Below, in pieces: positions 1-7,639 of a stretch of DNA of 64,000 bases. The notes under the pieces were generated by a model that worked only from the letters and a program-made list of their open reading frames with translations, was not told where the DNA came from and did no database searches. The position numbers were made by a program, and so were the translations under genes. Source of the stretch: Streptomyces sp. NBC_01451 (GTDB taxonomy: Bacteria > Actinomycetota > Actinomycetes > Streptomycetales > Streptomycetaceae); assembly GCF_036227485.1 (NCBI RefSeq), contig NZ_CP109479.1, positions 2,108,001-2,172,000 of the forward strand, written 5' to 3'. How positions within the stretch are numbered: the first letter of the stretch is position 1; every line of letters begins with the position of its first letter.

Positions 1-1
1 C

Positions 2-487
2 GACCACGACCGTACGCCCGAGTACTTCGCGGACAACGGCCGTACGCGGCTGGTCGACCTGACGGTCCGGCCCTCCAAGCTGGAGGCGCCGATCGACAAG
101 ATCCACCCGATGCCGTTCCCCGGCCTGAACATCGACAACGTGCCCTTCTTCGCGGCCATCGCGGCCTCGGCGCAGGGCCAGACCCTCATCCACGACTGGG
201 TCTACGACAACCGCGCGATCTATCTGACCGACCTGAACCGCCTCGGCGGACGCCTCCAGCTCCTCGACCCGCACCGGGTGCTGGTCGAGGGCCCGACCCG
301 CTGGCGGGCCGCCGAGATGATGTGCCCGCCCGCGCTGCGGCCCGCCGTGGTCGTCCTGCTCGCCATGATGGCGGCCGACGGCACGTCCGTACTGCGCAAC
401 GTCTACGTCATCAACCGCGGGTACGAGGACCTGGCGGAGCGGCTCAACTCGGTGGGGGCACAGATCGAGATCTTCCGGGACATCTGA
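2..487 (+). CDS. murA: UDP-N-acetylglucosamine 1-carboxyvinyltransferase, C-terminal part (5' end outside window)
   Basis: The reading frame is open from the first bases and ends with TGA at 487, so only about the last 161 residues are present. The segment carries the EPT-transferase C-terminal signature: [20 protein letters not shown], then [19 protein letters not shown] and a [16 protein letters not shown] stretch, ending in [18 protein letters not shown], which is the usual MurA tail. The family transfers enolpyruvate from PEP to UDP-GlcNAc, the first committed step of peptidoglycan synthesis in the cytoplasm. The active-site Cys loop lies upstream of the window, so I cannot tell the housekeeping enzyme from a second paralogue. 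The next 490 bases hold only a broken gene on the other strand. Confidence 0.9.
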   Translation, partial: DHDRTPEYFADNGRTRLVDLTVRPSKLEAPIDKIHPMPFPGLNIDNVPFFAAIAASAQGQTLIHDWVYDNRAIYLTDLNRLGGRLQLLDPHRVLVEGPTRWRAAEMMCPPALRPAVVVLLAMMAADGTSVLRNVYVINRGYEDLAERLNSVGAQIEIFRDI

Positions 488-538
488 CGCAGGGGCGCGC
501 GCCAGTTGCCGAGGAGGGTCTCCAGGGCCGCCTCGTTC

Positions 539-927
539 GCGCGTAGTCGGCGTGGTCGGGGAACGCCTCGACGGCTCGGGCCCGCCACAGGGCCTCTCGT
601 CCCCGGTCACCTCGCGTGCCGCCGTGTCCTGGCGCAGCGGGCCGTCCTGGAGCTCGACGCGGGGGTCGGCCACCGCGTTGTGGTACCAGACGGGGTGGGT
701 GGGGGGCTCCTGTCATGGAGGCGACCACGGCGCAGGAGCCGCCGTGGTCCACCCGCATGACCGGGGTCTTGCGGCTCCTGCCGCTCCTCGCGCCCAGGGT
801 GGCCAGGATGACGACGGGCAGGTCCCGGAGCCTCTCGTCCTCTTCCCGTGCGACGAGGACACCCGGCGTCGTCCCCCGCGTCGACAGCGGGCCCCTGCCA
901 GAACCGCGGGTCGAGCACCCGGGTCAT
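539..927 (-). pseudogene. Relic of a deazaflavin (F420)-dependent nitroreductase (DDN family)
   Basis: Reading leftward from an ATG at 927, pieces of a DDN/FGA1-family protein appear in successive frames: [13 protein letters not shown], then [20 protein letters not shown] and [20 protein letters not shown], then [20 protein letters not shown], then [19 protein letters not shown]. In intact homologues these are contiguous and in this order, so at least three or four small indels separate them. The usual C-terminal IPVFVLEP-like tail is not found. The gene has no single usable frame and is called a pseudogene. The family reduces quinones or nitro compounds with F420H2. A live F420-dependent enzyme lies at 3994-4971. 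Confidence 0.75.
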
Positions 928-977
928 CGCTCACTGACCCGCCGGACGCACCTCTGCTCCGTGACCGCGGCGGTGGG

Positions 978-1994
978 TCACAGCGGTGTACGCAGTGAGG
1001 TGCGGCCGTCGCGCCAGGCGGTGAGGAGGTGGGTGCCCAGCCGGTTCTCGGTCCATTCGGTGGCGTCGACGCCGAAGGCGATGTCCTCGTCGAGAAAGGG
1101 CTCGGTTTCGAGGAGACCGCCGACGACGTCCCGGCGGACGATCTGTTCGTGGACCGCGTCGGCCTCGACGTGCTCGGCGTAGAAGCGGACGGCGGCAGGG
1201 CCCGCGCCGACGCGTCGCAGTCCGCGAGCGAGGCGTCGCGAGCCGGGCGACGAGGTCGTCTCCACGGCTGCGAAGTGGCCCACCAGCGCTCCGCGCAGCG
1301 CCCGGTGGAGTCCGAACAGGGACATCAGGTTGACGCTCGTCAGCATCTCCGCGCCGGCCGTGTCGACGTACCGTCCGTACGCGGTGTCCAGGCCCAGGTC
1401 CGCCATCAGGTCGGCGAACAGCCGGGCGTGGATGCGCTCGGGCCGTCCGGCGCCGAACTCGTCGTACTCCACGGCGACCATCGCGGCCTTCGCGCGTCCC
1501 GTCAGCCGCGGGATGACCCAGGCATGCGGATCTGCTTCCTTGAGGTGGTAGAGGGAGCGCTGGGCCGCGTACTCGCGGAACTGCCACAACTCTCCTTGTT
1601 CCATGAGGAAGTGGGAGGGTCCGTCGGCGTCGACGGGTTCCACGAGAAGGTCCGCGAGGGCCTCGTCGGCCGTTCTCGGCGGGCCGACGTCGGCGCGGAG
1701 CGCGGACAGGAAGCGGTGCTCCATCTCCGCCCTCAGCCGCAGCAGCCCGGGGTCCCACTCCCACGCGGGGTCGACGCCGGCGAAGCCGCGGTAGTGCAGT
1801 TCGTAGCAGAGGTGGAGCGCCAGTTGCAGATCGTCCCCGTAGGGGTCCGCGTGCGCCGCCGTCACCCGTTGCGACAGCGGCGTCCCGGCGGGCCTGGTCA
1901 GGGTCTGGCGGACCGTACGGGAGAGTTCGCCCCTGCTTCGTGGCAGCAGGGGGCCGGTGGTGTGGTCACGGGCGGCCGGTGCGGTGGTGGTCAT
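978..1994 (-). CDS. Iron-containing redox enzyme, heme-oxygenase-like di-iron family
   Basis: 338 residues, starting at the ATG (1994) that overlaps the stop of the CDGSH gene in an ATGA junction; an upstream extension of the frame has no better start. The protein is all-helical and soluble, without signal peptide. Its middle holds VEYDEFGAGRPERIHARLF (Glu176, Glu179, His189), and its C-terminal part FYAEHVEADAVHEQIVRRD (Glu274, His275, Asp279, His282). This spacing of acidic and His residues on helices is typical of the iron-containing redox/heme-oxygenase-like di-iron oxidase (HDO) superfamily, whose members oxidise amino-acid-derived or lipid substrates. The substrate is unknown. It is the last gene of a three-gene overlapping operon with a methyltransferase and a CDGSH electron-transfer protein. 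Confidence 0.75.
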   Translation of the reverse strand: MTTTAPAARDHTTGPLLPRSRGELSRTVRQTLTRPAGTPLSQRVTAAHADPYGDDLQLALHLCYELHYRGFAGVDPAWEWDPGLLRLRAEMEHRFLSALRADVGPPRTADEALADLLVEPVDADGPSHFLMEQGELWQFREYAAQRSLYHLKEADPHAWVIPRLTGRAKAAMVAVEYDEFGAGRPERIHARLFADLMADLGLDTAYGRYVDTAGAEMLTSVNLMSLFGLHRALRGALVGHFAAVETTSSPGSRRLARGLRRVGAGPAAVRFYAEHVEADAVHEQIVRRDVVGGLLETEPFLDEDIAFGVDATEWTENRLGTHLLTAWRDGRTSLRTPL

Positions 1995-2203
1995 ACGGTC
2001 CGCCTCTTGACTCGGGCCCGGTGGCTGGTGTCGCACCAGGGGTAGGAGCGGCTGCGCCGGCACACGCAGAGCGCGACGACGAACCGGTCCGAACGCACGG
2101 TGCGCCCGTCGTCGAGCACGACCTCGACCGGCCCTTCGACGAGGATCGGCCCGTCGCTCGTCAGCGTGACGCGGTGCGACTGTTCAGCGGGTTCGTTCGG
2201 CAC
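1991..2203 (-). CDS. CDGSH-type [2Fe-2S] protein
   Basis: 70 residues. The CDGSH signature C-x-C-x2-S-x3-P-x-C-D-x2-H is complete (CVCRRSRSYPWCDTSH): three Cys and one His should hold one [2Fe-2S] cluster. A short beta-rich N-terminal part (RVTLTSDGPILVEGPVEVVL) precedes it, as in bacterial stand-alone CDGSH proteins. The start overlaps the methyltransferase end by about 20 bases and its TGA overlaps the next ATG (ATGA), so translation of all three genes is probably coupled. A role as redox partner of the di-iron enzyme is inferred only from this arrangement. Confidence 0.88.
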   Translation of the reverse strand: MPNEPAEQSHRVTLTSDGPILVEGPVEVVLDDGRTVRSDRFVVALCVCRRSRSYPWCDTSHRARVKRRTV

Positions 2204-2864
2204 GGATGATCACCAGCTCTTCCTTCTCCTCGTCGGCGTCCACGAGACCCCGCTCCCGCAGCCACGCCCCACGCGAGCGGAGCACGGGCCCGAACGGCAC
2301 GAGACACCGGTCGGTCACCCGGGCGTCGAGCCCCGACCGCTCCAGCATGGCCAGCGTCGGTGCGATACCGCACAGGGTGGAGTGCACGAGCAGCAGCACC
2401 CCGCCGGGACGCAGCGACGTGTGCGCCCTGCGGCATATCCGGTCCAGCAGGAGGCGTCCGTCGGCGCCCGCGTCCCACGCGACCGCGGCACGGTGGCGGC
2501 TCGGGACGGCCCCGGGCGTCGGGACGTAGGGCGGATTGCTCACGACGAGGTCGAACCGGCGGCCGACGACGGGCACGAACAGGTCGCCGTGGAGGACTTC
2601 GACGGGCAGCCGGGCGAGCCGGGCGTTGAGCCGGGTCGTGAGGACCGCCCGGCGGGTCCTGTCGACGGCGGTGACGTGGGCGCCCCGCCGGGCCGCGGCC
2701 AGGGCGAGGGCCCCGGTACCGGTTCCCAGGTCCAGGACGGCGGCTCCCCCGGGCACGTACTCCCGGTCCAGGGCCTGGGTCAGCAGTTCGGTGTCGCGCT
2801 GTGGGGCGTACACCCGCCACGGGGCCAGCACCAAGCCGCCCTCGCTGTCGTTCCGCGCCATCAT
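2184..2864 (-). CDS. HemK2/MTQ2-type class I SAM methyltransferase
   Basis: 226 residues from the ATG at 2864; a GTG at 2876 with a GAGG five bases ahead is an alternative start. The SAM-binding motif I is AVLDLGTGTGALALAAARRG, and the catalytic motif is LVVSNPPYVPTPG (NPPY), characteristic of enzymes that methylate glutamine or lysine side-chain nitrogens. APWRVYAPQRDTELL near the N-terminus matches the P-Q-D-T signature of the HemK2 group. It is the first gene of the operon with the CDGSH and di-iron proteins. The target could be a release factor, another protein, or a small molecule made by the operon; the sequence does not decide. Confidence 0.8.
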   Translation of the reverse strand: MMARNDSEGGLVLAPWRVYAPQRDTELLTQALDREYVPGGAAVLDLGTGTGALALAAARRGAHVTAVDRTRRAVLTTRLNARLARLPVEVLHGDLFVPVVGRRFDLVVSNPPYVPTPGAVPSRHRAAVAWDAGADGRLLLDRICRRAHTSLRPGGVLLLVHSTLCGIAPTLAMLERSGLDARVTDRCLVPFGPVLRSRGAWLRERGLVDADEEKEELVIIRAERTR

Positions 2865-3099
2865 TCCGAGCACCACGTACACCTCGCAGCCGTGCCCCGA
2901 GCGTGTCACCGGACGCACCCGACGGGTGGCTCAATGCGAGGGGCACCTCACGGGCGAACCCCACAGGGCACACCCGACCAATGCGTCACTTCTCCGAGTG
3001 CCCGGCGAAACGGCCTTCACACCGCACAACGGACACATCCCCGGTCGACGCGGCACCTCGCACCGGCGACCCGCTGCTCCCCGACCGGGCCGCGGACCA

Positions 3100-3196
3100 G
3101 CGTCTGCCCCGGCAGTACGCCGTTCACCGCGACGGGAACGGCCGGCTCCACGCGGTCTCGGCCCGCTGCGCCCACCTCGGCTCCGCGCCTCCCTGA
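3100..3196 (+). pseudogene. Relic of a Rieske [2Fe-2S] domain
   Basis: An open stretch ending at a TGA (3194-3196) encodes RQYAVHRDGNGRLHAVSARC followed by AHLGSAPP. This matches the first half of the Rieske domain fused to glycine-oxidase-like FAD enzymes (family pattern: VYRDEDGRLHAVSARCTHLGC). The second Cys of the first ligand pair is replaced by Ser and the rest of the domain is missing. No start codon or upstream FAD domain can be traced. The surrounding 2865-3281 interval holds nothing else that I can support. Confidence 0.6.
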
Positions 3197-3281
3197 AGCA
3201 GCCCCACATGACCCACATGACCCGCGTGACCAGCCCATCCGTACTCACCATCAGCCGGCCTCGTGCCTCCCCGGACTCCGG

Positions 3282-3974
3282 TCACTCCTCGTCGGCGAAG
3301 ACGCTGGAGTCGAGGCTTTCGAGGAGGTCTGCGGGGTCCCGGTACACGGCCCGGGCGCCTGCGGCCTCCAGGTCCGCGCGGGGGATTCCGCCGGACAGCA
3401 CCGCGACGGGCGTCACCCCGTCCCGCCGGGCCGCCTCCATGTCCCAGACGGTGTCGCCGACGAACACGGCCCGTTCACTGGGCGCACCGGCGAGCTCCCT
3501 GGCCTGCCGGACAGGATCGGGGGCGGGTTTGCCGACGGCGACGTCGTCCGCGCCGGCCGCCCCGAGGATGACGTCGTCCGCCCCGATGCCCCTCCGTAGC
3601 GCGGAGAGTTCGGCGCCGCTCGCCGAGGTCGCCAGGACGATTCCCCAGCCCCGTCCGGCCAGCGTGCGCAGCAGGTCGCCCGCCGCGCCGAGCGTCGGCA
3701 GCCGCTCGAAGTACGTGGCGTAGAGGGCGTGGTGAGCCGCGACGAGCTGCTCGTCCTCATCGGGATCGCGGGCGCCGGCATCGCGGCCGGCGGGATCGCC
3801 GAGCAGATGGTCCAGCAGGTCGCTGCCGCCGAGGCCCACGGCACGGTGGATCTCCCGCATGGGGACCTGGTGGCCCGCCTGCCGGAGCGCCTCCCACCAG
3901 GTGACGACATGCAGGTGATTGGTGTCGACGAGCGTTCCGTCGACGTCGAAGATCGCGGCGCGTTTCGTGGTCAT
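3282..3974 (-). CDS. HAD-superfamily phosphatase (phosphoglycolate phosphatase/beta-phosphoglucomutase-like)
   Basis: 230 residues. Motif I is AAIFDVDGTLVDTNHLHVVT (nucleophile Asp and acid/base Asp of DxD), motif II ATSAS, motif III Lys in GKPAPDP and motif IV FVGDTVWDMEAARRDG. The helical cap between residues 20 and 85 marks subclass I with a C1 cap. Substrates of such enzymes are small phosphoesters and cannot be read from sequence. It lies 19 bases downstream of the LLM oxidoreductase on the same strand, so the two are probably cotranscribed. Confidence 0.85.
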   Translation of the reverse strand: MTTKRAAIFDVDGTLVDTNHLHVVTWWEALRQAGHQVPMREIHRAVGLGGSDLLDHLLGDPAGRDAGARDPDEDEQLVAAHHALYATYFERLPTLGAAGDLLRTLAGRGWGIVLATSASGAELSALRRGIGADDVILGAAGADDVAVGKPAPDPVRQARELAGAPSERAVFVGDTVWDMEAARRDGVTPVAVLSGGIPRADLEAAGARAVYRDPADLLESLDSSVFADEE

Positions 3975-3993
3975 GCCGGGTGTCCTCGTCCTC

Positions 3994-4971
3994 TCACAGC
4001 TCGTAGCGCAGGGCGGGCAGCAGCTTCCGCTCGGCCCACTCCAGGTACGGCTCCTGGTGCTCGCCGCCGATCTGGACGAGCGCGACCTCGGTGAACCCCG
4101 CGTCGGCGTAAGGGCGTACGGCCTCGACGACCGCGTCCACGTCGTCGCCGCACGGAATGGACTCGGCCACGTCCTCGGGCCGTACGAACTGTGTGGCGCC
4201 CGCGAACGCGGCGGGCCCGGGAAGTTCGGAGTTGACCGGCCAGCCGCCGCCGAACCAGCGGAACTGGTCGTGGGCGCGCATGATCGCCGCGTCGCGGTCG
4301 GTGTCGTAACAGATCGGCAGTTGGCCGACCTTGGGCTTGCCCGTGCCGCCGTGCCGGTCGAACGCGGAGATCAGTTCCGGCCGGGGTTCGGTGGCGATCA
4401 GCAAGTCGGCCAGGTGACCGGCGAGTTGGCACGAGCGGTCGCCCGAGACGGCGACACCGATCGGCGGGGGCGCGTCGGGCAGATCCCACAACCTGGCGTT
4501 CTCCACGTCGAAGTGGGCGCCGTGGTGGTTGACGTTCTCCCCCGCGAACAGCGAGCGGATGATCTCCACGGCCTCCTCCAGCCTCTCCAGGCGGACGTGC
4601 GCTGCGGGCCAACCCCCGCCCACCACATGCTCGTTGAGGTTCTCCCCGGAGCCGAGTCCCAGCCGGAACCGGCCCTGGGAGAGGAGCTGCACGGTGGCGG
4701 CCTTCTGGGCGACGACCGCCGGGTGGTAGCGGGTCGTGGGGCACGTCACGTACGTCATCAGGGGAATGCGTTCGGTGGCCTGCGCGGCGGCACCGAGCAC
4801 GCTCCACGCGTAGGAGGCGTGGCCCTGGGACTCCAGCCAGGGGAAGTAGTGGTCGGACGTGACCGAGAAGTCGAAGCCGGCGCGTTCGGCGCCGACCACA
4901 TGGCCGACGAGCTCTCGCGGACCCGCCTGTTCGGTCATCATCGTGTACCCGATCTGCACCATGCCGCTCAT
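3994..4971 (-). CDS. LLM-class F420-dependent oxidoreductase (FGD-like, TIGR03557 type)
   Basis: 325 residues of luciferase-like TIM barrel. MVQIGYTMMTEQAGPRELV opens the barrel, followed by SDHYFPWLESQGHASYAWSV, TCPTTRYHPAVVAQKAATV and RFRLGLGSGENLNEH, all typical of the F420-dependent glucose-6-phosphate dehydrogenase-like group in actinobacteria. The family transfers hydride between F420 and a substrate; most members outside true Fgd have unknown substrates. No cofactor biosynthesis genes are nearby. The HAD phosphatase follows directly. Confidence 0.85.
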   Translation of the reverse strand: MSGMVQIGYTMMTEQAGPRELVGHVVGAERAGFDFSVTSDHYFPWLESQGHASYAWSVLGAAAQATERIPLMTYVTCPTTRYHPAVVAQKAATVQLLSQGRFRLGLGSGENLNEHVVGGGWPAAHVRLERLEEAVEIIRSLFAGENVNHHGAHFDVENARLWDLPDAPPPIGVAVSGDRSCQLAGHLADLLIATEPRPELISAFDRHGGTGKPKVGQLPICYDTDRDAAIMRAHDQFRWFGGGWPVNSELPGPAAFAGATQFVRPEDVAESIPCGDDVDAVVEAVRPYADAGFTEVALVQIGGEHQEPYLEWAERKLLPALRYEL

Positions 4972-5014
4972 CTCCTCGTGGGTCGGGATCGTGAGAGGAC
5001 GTTCTTCCGTCCCG

Positions 5015-5359
5015 TCACCGCTTCGTCGTGAGCCGCAGGTCGGCCTCCTTCTCCTGGTCTCCCGACGCCGTGCCCCGCTCCTCCACGGCGAACGCGACCC
5101 CCAGGGCTTCGCGGAGCTGGTCCACGGCGGTGTAGTCGCCCTGGAGCGTGGCGGAGACCGAGCCCTCCAGGGGGATCGGATCGGTCGGGATCCATTCCTG
5201 CGTCGGCTCGAACTCCGCGCTCCACACGATGGAGTCGCCGCCCGGTTGCTCCCTGGGCACGTCGTCGACAGGCCTGTCTGCGGGGAACGCCGTCCGCAGA
5301 ACGCCGAACACGGTGGCAGCGTCCTCCTTGGACGCTCCGGTGAGGGACACGGTGGCCAT
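5015..5359 (-). CDS. Conserved hypothetical protein
   Basis: 114 residues from the ATG at 5359, which is preceded by AGGAG ten bases upstream; a GTG at 5368 lies too close to that ribosome site. The protein is soluble and mixed alpha/beta (MATVSLTGASKEDAATVFGV, later IPLEGSVSATLQGDYTAVDQ) with a charged C-terminus. Position-specific similarity to a known family is not evident to me. It lies on the same strand as the LLM gene but 44 bases away from it. Confidence 0.6.
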   Translation of the reverse strand: MATVSLTGASKEDAATVFGVLRTAFPADRPVDDVPREQPGGDSIVWSAEFEPTQEWIPTDPIPLEGSVSATLQGDYTAVDQLREALGVAFAVEERGTASGDQEKEADLRLTTKR

Positions 5360-5435
5360 CAGGCTCACTCTCCTTCTGCACGCGATGGAACATGGATGAT
5401 CGGACGCACCCGTTCACGGGGCCGGCCTCGTCCGT

Positions 5436-5495
5436 GTCGGGAGTCTTCGGGTCGAGGATCTTCGAGTCGGGGATCTTCGAGTCGGGGATCCCCGC
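5436..5495. repeat. 15-bp tandem repeat, four units
   Basis: Four consecutive 15-base units: GTCGGGAGTCTTCGG, GTCGAGGATCTTCGA, GTCGGGGATCTTCGA, GTCGGGGATCCCCGC. The middle two differ by one base and the outer ones have diverged. The array lies in the 372-base gap between the hypothetical gene (5359) and the PRC-barrel gene (5732). The unit length is a multiple of three, but no convincing gene spans it. I see nothing else in this gap. Confidence 0.8.
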
Positions 5496-5731
5496 ATCCG
5501 GATCACGACCCGGCTGGTGCTGCTCGTCGGTGGACTTCTCGCTTCCTCGCGCAGGGCGGGTGCCAGGCGCAGGTACCCCGACGGCCGACGATGATGCGGA
5601 CCTCCACGCCCCGGACGGAGAGGGTCCCGGACCGTGCGGGCGTCCAGGCCACCGGTGGGGCCGCCGGGCACGGCGAAGGGCGGGCACCGGCAGTACGCCG
5701 GTGCCCGCCCCCGTGTGCCGCGGAGTGACGG

Positions 5732-6082
5732 TCAGGCTCGGTGGTCCCCGTAGTAGCCGCCGAGCTGCTCGTGGTAGCCGGGGTCACCGACGTGCTTGTC
5801 CTTGTCGAACTCGGGGGAGTTCTTGATCTCGTCCTTGGTGCGGCCGACATGGATCGTCCGCTCCGCGACGTCGATGGACGAGATGACACCGGCAGGGAGC
5901 AGAACCTGCTTGCCGAAGATCCACACTCCGGTGTCGACGACGATGTACGCGGCCCCGACATCCTCGGAGTGCTTGTCGACCTTGCCGATCGAGCCGTCGC
6001 TCGCCTCGACCTTGAATCCGACCAGGTCCGTCCCCGTCCGGTGACCCGACTCGGCCGGGTAGCCCCACATGTTGTCCGTCAT
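5732..6082 (-). CDS. PRC-barrel domain protein
   Basis: 116 residues. GTDLVGFKVEASDGSIGKVD opens a PRC-barrel, followed by AYIVVDTGVWIFGKQVLLPA and a RTIHVGRTKDEIKNSPEFD tail. This combination (PRC barrel plus K-x3-NSPE segment) is common in small stress-associated proteins of actinobacteria. The start is fixed by AGGGGAGG seven bases before the ATG. No membrane segment or signal peptide is seen. The function is unknown. It stands alone, with the frameshifted hydrophobic gene upstream. Confidence 0.85.
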   Translation of the reverse strand: MTDNMWGYPAESGHRTGTDLVGFKVEASDGSIGKVDKHSEDVGAAYIVVDTGVWIFGKQVLLPAGVISSIDVAERTIHVGRTKDEIKNSPEFDKDKHVGDPGYHEQLGGYYGDHRA

Positions 6083-6253
6083 ACAAAAACCTCCCCTTGC
6101 AGTACGTGAATACCGAGGAAGCCCGTCCGATATTCCAGTGGGCGTCCCTCAGTAGGTCGGGTGCCCAGCGTTTCTCGTCCCACACAATTTGTTTTCGGTC
6201 CGCGCGTCCGTCGACACGGCAGAGAACGCGACGGACGGTACGGGTGACCGGGC

Positions 6254-6423
6254 TCACCAGCGGTACCGACGGCCCTTCGCTCCACCGGTTCCGGCACTCC
6301 GGAAGACGAATCCCAGAAGTCGCGGAACGGCTGCGCCGACGGCGATCCACCACAGAACGTGAAGGGCGAATACGGCTCCGCACATATCAGGGCGTGGAGA
6401 AGTACAAGAATCAACACAGTCAT
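6254..6423 (-). pseudogene. Frameshifted small hydrophobic membrane protein
   Basis: An ATG at 6423 with AGGGGA six bases upstream starts MTVLILVLLHALIC. The matching second half, GAVFALHVLWWIAVGAAV, PRLLGFVFRSAGTGGAKGRR and YRW, continues in another frame to a TGA at 6254-6256. Together they match the widespread Streptomyces hydrophobic protein of about 55 residues ending in RWYRW-like residues. A single net shift near position 6382 separates the halves. It is either a real pseudogene or a sequencing error; the good ribosome site argues the loss is recent. Confidence 0.65.
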
Positions 6424-6431
6424 GTCGATTC

Positions 6432-6779
6432 CCCTGTCGATTCCTCTTTTCAAAGGGCCGTCGTGCCGGCCGTCCGCGGTGTCCAGGAACGCCCGGTCGA
6501 CGCGGCCGGTCCGCATGAGACGGGCGAAGCGGGTTACCCGTGGGTCGTGCCGAGAACCGGAGCCGCCGCTGCCATCCGACGCTCGGGCGCGCCTGCTTCC
6601 GGCTGGAGCGTATCCGTCCCGAACTGCGACACCACTGCTCCGAGCGGGACTTCGACCGGTATCTCTTCGACCGGGACCTCCGCAGCATCGTCTGCGAGGG
6701 GCCAGGGACACCACAGCGGCGGAGCCGTTCGGCACCGGGCGCGACGTGTCCCATCCGATGCGGACCGAATCACGACCAT
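6432..6779. other. Intergenic stretch without recognised gene
   Basis: Between the frameshifted hydrophobic gene and the terminator at 6780, several frames are open on both strands, but none shows a start with a ribosome site, a family motif or the expected third-position GC pattern. I see nothing here that I can name. Confidence 0.5.
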
Positions 6780-6818
6780 GCCCGCCCTGGAATCCGGGGA
6801 AGGGATTCCAGGGCGGGC
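6780..6818 (-). terminator. Perfect 16-bp stem hairpin
   Basis: GCCCGCCCTGGAATCC, a seven-base loop (GGGGAAG) and GGATTCCAGGGCGGGC form a perfect 16-bp stem. It lies about 38 bases beyond the stop of the 24-codon gene (leftward transcription), a natural terminator position. There is no U-run, as is usual for actinobacterial terminators. Confidence 0.8.
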
Positions 6819-6856
6819 TGTGGTCATGGCCGATCGTGCCGCACGAGGGGCACGGT

Positions 6857-6931
6857 TCAGCGGCGGCGCAGCATCAGGACGATAGCGACGATGACAATGA
6901 TGACGACGACGGTACCCAGGCCTATATACAC
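6857..6931 (-). CDS. 24-residue single-span membrane peptide
   Basis: GTG at 6931 to TGA at 6857-6859 encodes MYIGLGTVVVII followed by VIVAIVLMLRRR: one uninterrupted hydrophobic span closed by three Arg, as expected for an inserted helix with a cytoplasmic C-terminus. A purine-rich GAAGGAAAGAGAAG precedes the start, and a strong hairpin follows the stop at 6780-6818. The start, span, positive tail and terminator together make it likely to be a gene. Similar tiny hydrophobic proteins are known in Streptomyces, but I cannot assign a role. Confidence 0.55.
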   Translation of the reverse strand: MYIGLGTVVVIIVIVAIVLMLRRR

Positions 6932-7255
6932 GAGCTTCTCTTTCCTTCAGGGAGCAGCATCCATCGGTGCTGCGAAGAACCGAGTGCCCCCGTCAAAGTC
7001 TTTCAGCCCGCTCCCGTTGTTCTGTTGCCGCGCTGTGACATGCACCCGCGACCGCTGCCCGCCGTCGAAGTCCTCGGTTGCACATTTCTCCGCCGTTTTC
7101 CCACAGGTTCGACCCGCCGACGGGCAGTCCGTAAATGGGGCGGTCTGCGGTCTCCCCTTCGCCCGATGGACGACCGGGGCCATAAACGCGCCGAAACAGC
7201 AATCACGGTGTCGACGCAGGTGCCACCCATCGGGAACACCAAGCGCTGGTACGAC

Positions 7256-7408
7256 CCTCGACGAGGCCGCCGTCTGGTTCGTCGGTCGTGTGGAGGACCG
7301 GATCGACGGCGGCGAACACGTCGGATTCCTGCTCGCTCCGGAGGCGGCGGAGATCCTCACGGGCAGCCGCACCCCCGTGCTGACGCTCGACGACACCCGT
7401 CGCACCGG
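7256..7408 (+). pseudogene. Relic of a flavin reductase-like domain
   Basis: The plus strand encodes LDEAAVWFVGRVEDRIDGGE, HVGFLLAPEAAEILTGSRTP and VLTLDDTRR. This reads like the C-terminal third of FMN-binding flavin reductases (pattern: V-x-D-R-x-D-x-G-D-H-x-x-FLL-x-P...LT-x-x-D-x-R). There is no start or N-terminal FMN-binding part, and the frame runs into the end of the 51-residue gene on the other strand. The rest of 6932-7255 holds nothing I recognise. Confidence 0.5.
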
Positions 7409-7564
7409 TCAGGAATCGTCTCCGGGCGGGAGATCGGGCTCGTCGTCGTCCTCGGCCTTGTCCCGGACGTCTCGCGGTGTGGGTGTGACGACGTTCCGCT
7501 GCTCCGCGGACCGTTCGCGCGTCTCCTCGTCGACCGGAGGTGTCTCGTCGTCGGAGGTCTTCAT
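7409..7564 (-). CDS. 51-residue acidic hydrophilic protein
   Basis: ATG at 7564 to TGA at 7409 gives a protein starting MKTSDDETPPVDEETRERSA and ending in DEPDLPPGDDS. More than a third of its residues are Asp or Glu, with several Pro, so it is probably disordered. GAGGGG lies six bases before the ATG. It is 75 bases downstream of the catalase gene on the same strand and may share its transcript. No family is recognised. Confidence 0.55.
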   Translation of the reverse strand: MKTSDDETPPVDEETRERSAEQRNVVTPTPRDVRDKAEDDDEPDLPPGDDS

Positions 7565-7639
7565 GGGGTTCCCCTCACTCGGGTTTCGGGACTCGGGACT
7601 CGGGCTGCGTCCGCTCGTCGCGGACGCAGCCGACGGGTT

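Noticed and set aside
5436..5495. Short tandem arrays (also 14537-14598 and 41067-41118) as possible CRISPR
   Set aside because: The units are 14-21 bases, directly abutting, without unique spacers, and no cas genes are present.
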